DNA of 64,000 nucleotides from positions 3,259 to 67,258 of the forward strand of contig CAWGPP010000019.1 in assembly GCA_963824545.1 (NCBI GenBank), given 5' to 3'. The notes beneath the pieces are model-generated. The model made no database searches. It saw only the letters and a program-made list of their open reading frames with translations, and was not told the origin of the DNA. The translations under genes were made by a program, and so were the position numbers. The DNA is from Bog-532 sp963824545 (GTDB taxonomy: Bacteria > Actinomycetota > Actinomycetes > Streptosporangiales > Streptosporangiaceae). This document shows positions 41,750 through 50,209 of the stretch, one piece after another (within the stretch, counting starts at the first letter, position 1; each line of letters opens with the position of its first letter).

Positions 41750-43909
41750 GTGACGTGGGCTGATGCTATTCCTAACCTGCTGATCGGGCTGCGCGAGGGG
41801 CTCGAGGCGGGCCTCGTGGTCAGCATTCTGCTGGCCGCATTGCGAAAGGTCGCGCCTCCAGGCGGAAACGGCCGGGTATCGGCCGCCCCGGTGTGGCTCG
41901 GCGTGCTGGGTGCCGTGACGGTGGCCGGCAGCTTTGCGGCGGTGCTGACCTTCTCGGACAGCGTGCTGTCCAGCCGGGCGCAGCAGGCGATGGGCGGTCT
42001 GCTGAGCGTGCTGGCCGTCGGCCTGGTGACCAGCATGGTGTTCTGGATGCGCCGGACCGCGGCCGGCCTGTCGGCCCAGCTGCGCGGGGACGTGCTGCGC
42101 GCCGTCGTCATCGGCGCGGGCGCGCTGACGGTGACCGCTTTCCTGGCCGTCGGCCGCGAAGGCCTCGAGACGACGCTTTTCCTGTGGACCGCCGTGCGCG
42201 CGTCGGGAGCCACGGTGGCGCCGCTGGCCGGGGCCGCGATCGGCCTGGGCGCCGCGGTGCTGCTGTGCTGGCTGCTGTACCGGCGGGCCGTCCGGCTGAA
42301 CGTCGGGTTGTTCTTCAACCGGACCGCGATCGCGCTCATCGTCATCGCGGCCGGTGTGCTGTCCTACGGCCTGGGTGATCTGCAGGACGCGGGACTGCTG
42401 CCCGGCCAGCGCTGGATCGCGTTCGATCTGACCGCGCACGTGGACCCTAACTCGTGGTGGGTCTCGATCGTGACCGGGGTCACGGAGCTGTCCCCGCGGA
42501 TGACGGTGCTTCAGGTGGTGGCCTGGGTCACCTACCTGGCCGTGGTCATCCCCGCGTTCGTCCAGGCCGGCCGGGCAGCCTCCGCGGCCAAACCGCCCGC
42601 GGCCACTCAGCCGGCCGCCACTCAGCCGGCCGCCGCCCAGCCGGCCGCCGCCCCGGCCCCGGCCGCCCCGCCCGCCGCCGTTCAACCCGCCGCCACCCCG
42701 CACGCGGCCGGCGGGGCCCGCTGGGAACGGCTGGCCGCGCGCCGCCCGTGGGCCGTCGCCGGAGTCCTGGTCGTGGCGCCAGCGGTCGCGGCGGCCCTGA
42801 CGATCGCGGCGCTTCCAGCGGCCAGCACCTCGGCTTCGACGGCGGTGACGGTGACCAGCACGGGCTGCGCCAGGGAATGGTCGGCCGGCCGGACCGGTGC
42901 GCAGACGTTCACGGTGCACAACAACTCCGCCCAGGCGGGCGAGGTCACCCTGGTCAACGGCAGCGGAGGCGTGGTGGCCGAGATCGAGACCCTCGGCCCC
43001 GCCACCACCGCACAGATGACCGCGACGCTCGGTCCCGGCTCTTACACCTTCACCTGCCGGATGTCCGGGCAGGCCGTCACCACTTCAGCGACGGTGCAGG
43101 TCACCGGTAAGACCGCGCAGGACACCCCGGCGGCGGTCACCCCGGTCTCCGTGGCCGACCTGACCGGCCCGAACAAGGAGTACGGACGCTACGCCGCGGC
43201 GCAGTTGCGGACCCTGGCCGGGGCCATCACGACGATCGGGATGGATCTGCAGCAGGGCCGCCTGAGCGCCGCCAGGACGGACTGGCTGACCGCCCAGCTG
43301 GACTGGGAGAAGGTCGGCGCGTCCTACGACAGCTTCGGCGACGTCGGCACCGCGGTGGACGGACTGCCCGACGGCCTGGTCAACGGCGTGAACGACAAGG
43401 ACTTCACCGGTCTGCACCGGCTCGAGTACGGGCTCTGGCACGGCCAGAGCGCCGCCACCCTGCTGCCGGTTGTGAACGTGCTGGCCAAGGACGTCGCGAC
43501 GGTGCAACGGAACCTGACCTCCGGCGATCTCGCGGGCGATCCCACCAACCTGCCGCTGCGGGCGCACGAAATCCTCGAAGACGCACTGCGTGACCACCTG
43601 TCCGGGATCGACGACCAGGGCAGCGGCGACGCCTACGCAGCAACCGACGCCGACCTGCAGGTGACCCGGGTGGTGCTGGGCGAGCTCGCTCCCCTGATCA
43701 GCGAGCGAGCCCCCACGCTGCTGCCCACGGCGCGGGCGCAGCTGAACACGCTGCAGCAGGCTCTGCTGGCGACCCGGGCGCACGGGCAGTGGACCTCGAT
43801 CAGCGCGGTCTCGCTGGCGCAGCGGCAGCAGGTGGACGGCGCGATCGGGGCGCTGCTCGAAACCCTCTCGTCCGTACCTGACCTGCTCGAAGTACCGCCT
43901 ACCCATTGA
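41750..43909 (+). CDS. efeU: EfeU-EfeO fusion: FTR1-family iron permease with cupredoxin and M75/imelysin-like domain
   Basis: 719-residue iron importer. Residues 1-285 are the seven-helix FTR1/EfeU permease with both iron motifs REGLEAGL and REGLET. A Pro/Ala repeat linker (AATQPAATQPAAAQPAAA) and another membrane helix (~345-365) lead to an external EfeO part: a cupredoxin-like domain (FTVHNNSAQAGEVTLV, GSYTFTC) and an M75 domain with the HRLEYGLWHG metal motif. Usually EfeU and EfeO are separate genes. The start is GTG 41750, just after an IdeR box. efeB follows after 76 bp, giving a complete Efe system for ferrous iron. Confidence 0.9.
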   Translation: MTWADAIPNLLIGLREGLEAGLVVSILLAALRKVAPPGGNGRVSAAPVWLGVLGAVTVAGSFAAVLTFSDSVLSSRAQQAMGGLLSVLAVGLVTSMVFWMRRTAAGLSAQLRGDVLRAVVIGAGALTVTAFLAVGREGLETTLFLWTAVRASGATVAPLAGAAIGLGAAVLLCWLLYRRAVRLNVGLFFNRTAIALIVIAAGVLSYGLGDLQDAGLLPGQRWIAFDLTAHVDPNSWWVSIVTGVTELSPRMTVLQVVAWVTYLAVVIPAFVQAGRAASAAKPPAATQPAATQPAAAQPAAAPAPAAPPAAVQPAATPHAAGGARWERLAARRPWAVAGVLVVAPAVAAALTIAALPAASTSASTAVTVTSTGCAREWSAGRTGAQTFTVHNNSAQAGEVTLVNGSGGVVAEIETLGPATTAQMTATLGPGSYTFTCRMSGQAVTTSATVQVTGKTAQDTPAAVTPVSVADLTGPNKEYGRYAAAQLRTLAGAITTIGMDLQQGRLSAARTDWLTAQLDWEKVGASYDSFGDVGTAVDGLPDGLVNGVNDKDFTGLHRLEYGLWHGQSAATLLPVVNVLAKDVATVQRNLTSGDLAGDPTNLPLRAHEILEDALRDHLSGIDDQGSGDAYAATDADLQVTRVVLGELAPLISERAPTLLPTARAQLNTLQQALLATRAHGQWTSISAVSLAQRQQVDGAIGALLETLSSVPDLLEVPPTH

Positions 43910-43985
43910 GCAGGGACCGGCCGGCGCACCCGTCACGCCGGATGAATTGGGCCCCGATGCGAACAGCGCAAGGAGAGAACCCGGC

Positions 43986-45215
43986 ATGAGCGTCAGCCGC
44001 CGCAACTTCCTCAAGGGAGCCGCCGCCGGCTCGGCCGGCACGGTGCTGGCCGGCGGGGTGCTGATCGGCGGGGCCCGCGCGGACGGCAGCACCGGCGCGG
44101 CGCCCGCCACGCCGACCTCCTATCCCTTCCACGGCACGCACCAGGCCGGGGTCCTGACCCCGGGACCGGCGGCGAAGCAGCCGTTCGCCTGCTTGGCCGC
44201 CTTCGACAGCATCGCCACCAGCCGGTCCGGCCTGGCGGACCTGCTGCGCGTGCTGACGGAGCGGTCGCGCTTTCTCACGTCCGGCGGGACCCCTCCGGAT
44301 CTGGGCATTGGCCAGCCCCCGTCCGACAGCGACGTGCTCGGGCCGTCCGTCCCGGCCGACGGGCTCACGGTGACCACGTCCGTCGGGTCCAGCCTGTTCG
44401 ATGACCGCTTCGGGCTTGCCAGCCAGAAGCCCAGGAAGCTGACCCCGATGCGGGCGTTCCCCAACGACTCGCCAGAACCCGCCTGGCTGCACGGCGACCT
44501 GCTCCTCCAGTTGTGCGCCAACCACCCCGACACCATCCACCACGCGATCCGCGACCTCACCCGGCACACCCGCGGGGCGATGCAGCTGCGCTGGAAGATC
44601 GAGGGTTACAACTCCCCGCCGCGGCCGTCGGGCACCGCGCGGAACCTGCTGGGGTTCAAGGACGGCACCGCCAACCCCACCGGTGACCTCGCCGAGGAGC
44701 TGGTATGGGTCGACGACCCGGCCGAGCCGCGCTGGGCGCGGGGCGGCTCTTACCAGGTGGTCCGCCTGATCCGGATGCTCGTCGAGTTCTGGGACCGCGT
44801 CTCGATCAATGAGCAGGAGAACATGTTCGGCCGGCGCCGGGACACCGGGGCGCCCCTGGACGGCAACGCCGAGTTCGACACCCCGGACTACCGGGCCGAC
44901 CCGCACGGGAACGTCATCCCGCTGGACGCGCACATCCGGCTGGCGAATCCGCGCACGACCGCCACGGCCAGGCAGCGGCTGGTGCGCCGTTCCTACAACT
45001 ATGACCTCGGCGTAGACCAGAACGGCAACCTGCAGACCGGGCACGTCTTCGTCGCCTATCAGCAGGACGTCAGGCGGCAGTTCGAGACCGTCCAGGAACG
45101 CCTGGTCAACGAGCCGCTCGTGGACTACGTGCAGCCGTTCGGCGGCGGCTACTTCTACGCGCTGCCCGGCGTGCAGAACTCCGGCGACTGGTACGGCCGG
45201 GCCCTGCTGATCTGA
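43986..45215 (+). CDS. efeB: Deferrochelatase/peroxidase EfeB (DyP-type, Tat-exported)
   Basis: Heme-containing dye-decolourising-type peroxidase of the Efe iron uptake system, 409 residues. The N-terminus carries a Tat signal (SRRNFLKG then a hydrophobic stretch to GGARADG). The DyP motif GFKDGTANP holds the distal Asp; RRSYNYDLGV and HVFVAYQQDVRRQF lie around the heme region. It oxidises Fe(II) or extracts iron from heme outside the membrane. ATG 43986 has AAGGAGA upstream. In one transcript with the iron-regulated EfeUO fusion. Confidence 0.93.
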   Translation: MSVSRRNFLKGAAAGSAGTVLAGGVLIGGARADGSTGAAPATPTSYPFHGTHQAGVLTPGPAAKQPFACLAAFDSIATSRSGLADLLRVLTERSRFLTSGGTPPDLGIGQPPSDSDVLGPSVPADGLTVTTSVGSSLFDDRFGLASQKPRKLTPMRAFPNDSPEPAWLHGDLLLQLCANHPDTIHHAIRDLTRHTRGAMQLRWKIEGYNSPPRPSGTARNLLGFKDGTANPTGDLAEELVWVDDPAEPRWARGGSYQVVRLIRMLVEFWDRVSINEQENMFGRRRDTGAPLDGNAEFDTPDYRADPHGNVIPLDAHIRLANPRTTATARQRLVRRSYNYDLGVDQNGNLQTGHVFVAYQQDVRRQFETVQERLVNEPLVDYVQPFGGGYFYALPGVQNSGDWYGRALLI

Positions 45216-45270
45216 CGGCACGGCGCGGGCGGCGCGGCGGGCCGCGGGTACGGAGCCCGCCCGGCGCTGG

Positions 45271-46116
45271 TCACGGCTTCCTGGCCACGGCGCCGTAGGT
45301 GTTCACCTCGGACGGCAGCGGCCGCAGCCGGCCGTCCTCGGGACGCCACTCCGAGACGAGCACCACACCCGGCTCGACCAGTTCCAGTCCGGTGAACACG
45401 AGCTCGTCGAACTCGGCGGACGTCCGGATCGCGCCGCGCATGCCGCCCTCTCTGTACGCACGGCCCGCGCCGGCCAGTCCTTCCGGGTTGTGCTCGGCGG
45501 TCGCGTGCGAGGCGACGACGTAGCTGCCGGAGGGGAGCGCGTCCACCAGGGTCTGCACCATGCGCCGCGGTTCGTCCTCGTCCGGGATGAAGTGCAGCAC
45601 CGCCACGAGCATCAGCGCGATCGGCTTGGTGAAATCGAGCGTGCCACGGGTCGCCGGATCGGAGAGGATCTTCTCCGGATCCCGGATATCGCCGTCCAGG
45701 TAGGCGGTGACACCATGCGGGCCGCTCGCCAGCAGGGCGCGGGCGTGCGCGAGCACGATCGGATCGTTGTCCGCGTACACCACACGCGCCGCGGGGTTGA
45801 TCGCCTGCGCCACGTCGTGCACGTTGTTCGCGCTGGGCAGCCCGGTGCCGACGTCGAGGAACTGGGCGATGCCCGCTTCCGCCGTCAGGTACCGCACGGC
45901 CCGGCCGAGGAAGGCCCGGTTCTCCCGCACCGCGGTACGCACGGTACCCCAGCTCTCCAGGACCTTGGCGGCGGTCGCCCGGTCCGCGGCGAAGTTATCT
46001 TTCCCGCCCAGGAAGTAGTCATATATGCGCGCCGGGTGCGGCTTGCTGATATCGATCTCCGGCGGCGCCCCCGCATCACCCGGCGCGCGGTCCGCACTCC
46101 GGGAATTGCCCGTCAC
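45271..46116 (-). CDS. SAM-dependent methyltransferase, DUF574 (Methyltransf_19) family
   Basis: 281 residues. Family hallmarks are ISKPHPARIYDYFLGGKDNF, FLGRAVRYL, the SAM-binding QFLDVGTGLPSANNVHDVA, VVYADNDPIVL and the LDFTKPIALMLVAVLHFIPD segment. These proteins are numerous in sporulating actinomycetes, often near HTH/DUF397 genes, and their substrates are unknown. GTG 46116 was chosen because family homology starts there; the frame is open further upstream without support. Confidence 0.87.
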   Translation of the reverse strand: MTGNSRSADRAPGDAGAPPEIDISKPHPARIYDYFLGGKDNFAADRATAAKVLESWGTVRTAVRENRAFLGRAVRYLTAEAGIAQFLDVGTGLPSANNVHDVAQAINPAARVVYADNDPIVLAHARALLASGPHGVTAYLDGDIRDPEKILSDPATRGTLDFTKPIALMLVAVLHFIPDEDEPRRMVQTLVDALPSGSYVVASHATAEHNPEGLAGAGRAYREGGMRGAIRTSAEFDELVFTGLELVEPGVVLVSEWRPEDGRLRPLPSEVNTYGAVARKP

Positions 46117-46228
46117 TATCGTGTCACCCCACCCGTCCGCCCGCTCCGGCCCGCTGATGGCCTGCCGTGGCCAACAGCGTACTGGCTCGCGGTCATATCG
46201 CCCGGTAAAGACAACTACGCTCGTAAAA

Positions 46229-46699
46229 ATGAGCGGGTGGCTGACGTGTGAGGTACACGGGCGGCACTGGGGCGTCCGGGGCGCGGCGGGCCTGCTGCCG
46301 TTCACCGTCACGAGCGGCGGCGTCGAGGTGCTGCTCGCCCTGCGCAGCCGCGGCACCCACCAGGGCGGCACGTGGGGCACGATCGGCGGGGCGATCGAAC
46401 CCGGGGAGACACCCTGGGAAGCGGCCTTGCGAGAGGCCAGCGAGGAGGCCGGCGGCCTGGAGCTGGTCAGCGTCCTGGCCACGGACAGCCACCGGTACGG
46501 GTGCGTCAGCGGCTGGGCCTACACCACGTTCCCCGTCCGCATGCCGCCGGGCGCGCCGATCACGATCCGTTCCGGCTGGGAGACCAGCGACCTGCGCTGG
46601 GTCCCGGTCGAGAAGGTCGACACCTACCCCCTGCTCCCCGCCTTCGCCCAGTCCTGGCCTGAACTGCGCAAACTGATTGAAGCAGTAACAGCACCCTAA
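46229..46699 (+). CDS. NUDIX hydrolase
   Basis: 156-residue hydrolase of nucleoside diphosphate derivatives. The Nudix box GGAIEPGETPWEAALREA continues SEEAG, fitting GX5EX7REUXEEXGU with all metal-binding Glu residues. The preceding strand GGVEVLLALRS and the later SGWETSDLRWVPVEKVDTYP are typical of the MutT-like group. ATG 46229 is within a short A-rich leader. The substrate is unknown. Confidence 0.88.
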   Translation: MSGWLTCEVHGRHWGVRGAAGLLPFTVTSGGVEVLLALRSRGTHQGGTWGTIGGAIEPGETPWEAALREASEEAGGLELVSVLATDSHRYGCVSGWAYTTFPVRMPPGAPITIRSGWETSDLRWVPVEKVDTYPLLPAFAQSWPELRKLIEAVTAP

Positions 46700-46757
46700 A
46701 ACGCACGCTCAGGATGCCCGCTAAAGAGCAGCTGGTATTGAATGACAATAGCCGACA

Positions 46758-47621
46758 TTACGATATCTCTTCGGCTACACTGCGGATTAATTCGAGGGAC
46801 TCGCTTTCTGTTAGCGCGAAATCAAGCAATGATTCAAACTTGTCCGCACACTCAGCCACCTCAGGGTCGTTGCCCGTTATAGTCGCAAGCTCCCCGCGCC
46901 CGGTATCCAGATAGAGCAGATCGGGCAGGCCGCCATCGAATTCCAGTAACGTGAAAGGACCAGTCAGGCCAGGGTGCGCGCCTGCTTTAAAGGGAATGAC
47001 CCGCACCGTGATGAGTTCGTTTCCGTCGGCTATGTCGGCAATATAAAGAAGCTGATTGGGCATGATAGCCGGATCTATCTCGATCCCAACATGACGGCGG
47101 GTAACGGATTCATCGATCACATAGTACTGGTGCGGAGGATTTGCGCGGTGCAGCAGTTCCGACTGACGCTGCATACGAAAGTTTACGACGGCCTGCCTGT
47201 GCTCGACCATCGGCGCGGTGAGCGAATCCGCATACTCGGTGATCTGCAGGAGGCCCGGAACTACCGTGCCAGGGAACTGCCGGATGAAGATCGCACCGGC
47301 CTCGTAGCCTGCGTAGCTGAGGTAGGGCAGCGGGATTTCGTTGCGGTAGGCATTCCACCAGCCGGAACCCTTTGCTCCGCGACTGAGAGCCTGCAGTCGG
47401 TTCCGCTCGGCGTCAGACGTGACTCCGTAGCGGGCCAGCAGAGCGTCAAGGTCCGCCGTGCTGATGGAATCGCGGCCACCCTCCACCTGGATGAGCCTGG
47501 ATGGGGACCACCCTAGCTCGGGGGCTACCTCATACTGACTCAGCCCGTTTGCCCTGCGCAGACGTACAAGTTCACTCCGCAGAATCGCACTCTGAACGAC
47601 CGGCCCGTGGTCATCAGCCAT
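46758..47621 (-). CDS. XRE-family HTH protein with DUF5753 domain (WhiJ/Scr1-like)
   Basis: 287-residue regulator. Residues ~15-75 are an XRE helix-turn-helix (LRSELVRLRRANGLSQYEVA, LGWSPSRLIQVEGGRDSIST). The rest is the DUF5753 domain (EAGAIFIRQFPGTVVPGLLQ, YYVIDESVTRRHVG, RVIPFKAGAHPG). Such proteins act with DUF397 partners in developmental control or as antitoxin-like regulators. ATG 47621 is preferred over TTG 47645. It is paralogous to the next gene upstream. The DNA here is more A+T-rich than average. Confidence 0.88.
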   Translation of the reverse strand: MADDHGPVVQSAILRSELVRLRRANGLSQYEVAPELGWSPSRLIQVEGGRDSISTADLDALLARYGVTSDAERNRLQALSRGAKGSGWWNAYRNEIPLPYLSYAGYEAGAIFIRQFPGTVVPGLLQITEYADSLTAPMVEHRQAVVNFRMQRQSELLHRANPPHQYYVIDESVTRRHVGIEIDPAIMPNQLLYIADIADGNELITVRVIPFKAGAHPGLTGPFTLLEFDGGLPDLLYLDTGRGELATITGNDPEVAECADKFESLLDFALTESESLELIRSVAEEIS

Positions 47622-47745
47622 GACATAATCGCTCTCCGTAGCCAAATGTAGTTCTTATAAAACATTCTTCGATCTCGGCCTTCTGCGCAAGGCCGAGATT
47701 GCCTACGCCGGAAATCTAGCCACTGAAGAAACTTCTGACCCAGAA

Positions 47746-48627
47746 TTACCGGGTCGCTCCGCACATCTCGTCAGCAGCACTTCGGATGAACATGATCGAC
47801 TCGCTTTCCGGTAGCGCCCGATCCAGGAGCACCTCGAAGTTGGCGGCGTACTCTGCCACCTGCGGATCCTCACCGGTTATATCGGCGAACTCGCCCTTGC
47901 CCGTATCGAGATAGAGAAGATCTGCCAGGACGCCATCGAATCCTAGTACCGTGAAGGCACCAGACAGCCCCGCGTGCTCTCCTGCGCTGAACGGGATTAG
48001 CCGAACGGTGATGAGTTCGTTCCCGGCCGCCTCATCGGCAATATGGCGAAGCTGAGACGGCATGATCATCGGGTCGGTTTCGATCCCGATATGCCTGCGG
48101 ATCACCGCCTCGTCCAAGACGTAGAACTGGCGGGGCGGATCGGAACGCTGAGCTAGTTCCGTCTGTCTCTGCAGGCGCAGTCTCACCACGGGAGTGACTT
48201 TCGCCGTCTCGATCGTGCACGCTGTCAGTGCTTCTGCGTACTCGGCCGTCTGCAGCAGGCCGGGTACCACCGTGCCTGGAAACTGCCGTATGAAGGTCGC
48301 GCCTGCCTCATACCCCACGTACTTGAGATACGGCGCGTCGATCTCGTCCCGGTAGGCATGCCACCAGCCGCGCAGCCGAGCCGCCCGGTTCAATCGCTGA
48401 AATCGCTCACGTTCACGGCCCAAGGCAACGCCGTAACGATTCAAGAGGGCATCAAGGTCCACCTTGGTGATCGAGCTATGGCCTCCTTCGATGCGGATCA
48501 GCTTGGACGGCGACCACTCCAGGGCACGTGCGACCTCTCCTTGAGTCAGGCCATTGTCCTTGCGCAGGCGCACAATCTCGCCGCGTAGTATCGCGCTCTG
48601 AACTACCGGCCCTTGGTCAACTGCCAT
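47746..48627 (-). CDS. Second XRE-family HTH protein with DUF5753 domain
   Basis: 293-residue paralogue of the neighbouring regulator, sharing VVQSAILR at the N-terminus, LEWSPSKLIRIEGGHSSIT in the HTH and EAGATFIRQFPGTVVPGLLQ in DUF5753. The two genes lie head to tail 124 bp apart and look like a tandem duplication that has since diverged. A DUF397 gene lies upstream on the same strand. ATG 48627. Confidence 0.9.
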   Translation of the reverse strand: MAVDQGPVVQSAILRGEIVRLRKDNGLTQGEVARALEWSPSKLIRIEGGHSSITKVDLDALLNRYGVALGRERERFQRLNRAARLRGWWHAYRDEIDAPYLKYVGYEAGATFIRQFPGTVVPGLLQTAEYAEALTACTIETAKVTPVVRLRLQRQTELAQRSDPPRQFYVLDEAVIRRHIGIETDPMIMPSQLRHIADEAAGNELITVRLIPFSAGEHAGLSGAFTVLGFDGVLADLLYLDTGKGEFADITGEDPQVAEYAANFEVLLDRALPESESIMFIRSAADEMCGATR

Positions 48628-49049
48628 GGGGTGCCACGCTCCACAATGAGCCGCTCATTTGGCCGCGAACCGGCCCGCACTTCAGTATGGCCACCGTCAT
48701 AGCGTCATTTAAGCGTAGTTCGGCCAGTTTCCGCAGGTGACAGTCAACTGGCTGTCCACCGGAGCCCTGGTCCCGGCCACGTGAAGGCCCATATTTCCCG
48801 ATCGTGGCCTGCGGGGAACCCGGCGGTCGCGCCGCCAGGCAACGGCGGGCAGCGTCAAGAGCCCCCGGCGAGCTGGCCACTTGAGTCCTCGATATGAGGC
48901 CCGTACCTTGTACTGGACAGGAAATGGAATGACACGATCAGGGTGCTCGGATAAATACAGCACTGGCCCGCCACCGATGCCCTCGTAGCGCGATAGCCAT
49001 TGAGGGTGGACGCCCGAACGGTCACTGAGCCGAGAACCGCACCGTCGCT
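48628..49049. other. Intergenic region between the HTH gene and the DUF397 gene
   Basis: 422 bp with no gene I can support. A minus-strand frame (49122-48709) overlaps the DUF397 gene and has no recognisable domain. Confidence 0.45.
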
Positions 49050-49283
49050 TTAGCGGTGCGGTTCTGAATACCGAGCGTTTTCGGGCCTGCTGTCCCGCAC
49101 GTGCTGCAGGAAATCCGTCCATTGAGCCGGGCTCATCGCCAGAACCGGGCCCGAGATGTCTTTCGAATCCCGCACGAGGACCGCAGCGGTTAGCGAGGCT
49201 ATTTCTATGCAGTTACCCTGGTCGGCGCTGAACCGGCTTTTACGCCAGTCAATCGGCAAATGATCCTCCGACTCAACGCCCAT
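49050..49283 (-). CDS. DUF397 domain protein
   Basis: 77-residue protein consisting of one DUF397 domain: WRKSRFSADQGNCIEIASL, VLVRDSKDISGPVLAMSPAQ and WTDFLQHVRD. DUF397 proteins pair with DUF5753/XRE regulators, here the two genes that follow on the same strand. The ATG at 49283 has GGGGAGAGG upstream; the longer frame from 49361 is not supported by family length. Confidence 0.85.
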   Translation of the reverse strand: MGVESEDHLPIDWRKSRFSADQGNCIEIASLTAAVLVRDSKDISGPVLAMSPAQWTDFLQHVRDSRPENARYSEPHR

Positions 49284-50209
49284 CAACCAAGCCTCTCCCC
49301 TGTAACAGCTAAGTTCAAGTCGTGAACTAAGCCACCAATTACTCCGACTGTACACATCCACAGGCCATCACCATCAATGGCTTCTGGCCACTCAACGACT
49401 GAAAGGCAAGAGAAGCTTGTGTTGGTTCTGGCCAGCTCAGCCACTGTCGAGCAACACGATCTGAACACGGTCGATCACTCAGTCCGCGTCTCGGCTGCGC
49501 CTGGTTCGGAAGCCTACAACGCGGAAGAGGTCTAGCTCATCTCCTTAGATTCTGTGGTTTATAACGGCCTGGCTTCAATCTGATGGAGAACCGGCAGACA
49601 CAATAGCGCGAATCGCCCAGCTCAAGGGTGCTGGCAAGATTTGCCCGGTTAGCAATCCGCCGTGCAGCTTGGGAGTTCCCGGCCAAGCCCTGATCCTACT
49701 GACTACGTATAGGCCCTACCGTACGACTCCGGCCTCATCGGCACAAGACTATCCCAAGACGGCAGTATCCATTCTGGTCAGTCACTTAATGGGCTGTGGC
49801 GCGCTGTAATCTGCCAAAGTGCTACATAGCAAATCGCATGCCCCCTACCTGGAACGTGTACGACTGGTAGCGCATTGAACTCTTTGCGAAATCATCATGA
49901 GCGAAATAGCATTACAATTCGAAGTAGATATCTGAGTTCGGCTGACTGCCACGTACGCACATGCTCATACCTTTTGCCGCGACGCGCTGCAGCAGGCCGG
50001 GATTGTCGAGGGGATGGCCCGGATGTCACCATGCAGTGAAACCCTGTCACTAGCCAGACGCACCGGAGTCACTGGCGCGGCCACAGGGCCCGGCCAGGTG
50101 CCGGACCGGTTCCCGCTTTGGGTACTGGCCAGAAGGGCGAAGGCGGACGCTCGCGACCTGGCTTCACCGAACACCGTCAGGCTCTGTCCTCCCTGCCGAG
50201 GGAGGGAGC
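49284..50209. other. Long stretch without a recognisable gene
   Basis: 926 bp, more A+T-rich than the flanks. Short frames on both strands (for example 50014-50244 + and 50252-49965 -) show no family pattern and overlap each other. No tRNA, repeat array or insertion sequence end is recognised. It may be decayed accessory DNA continuing the DUF397 region. Confidence 0.5.
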
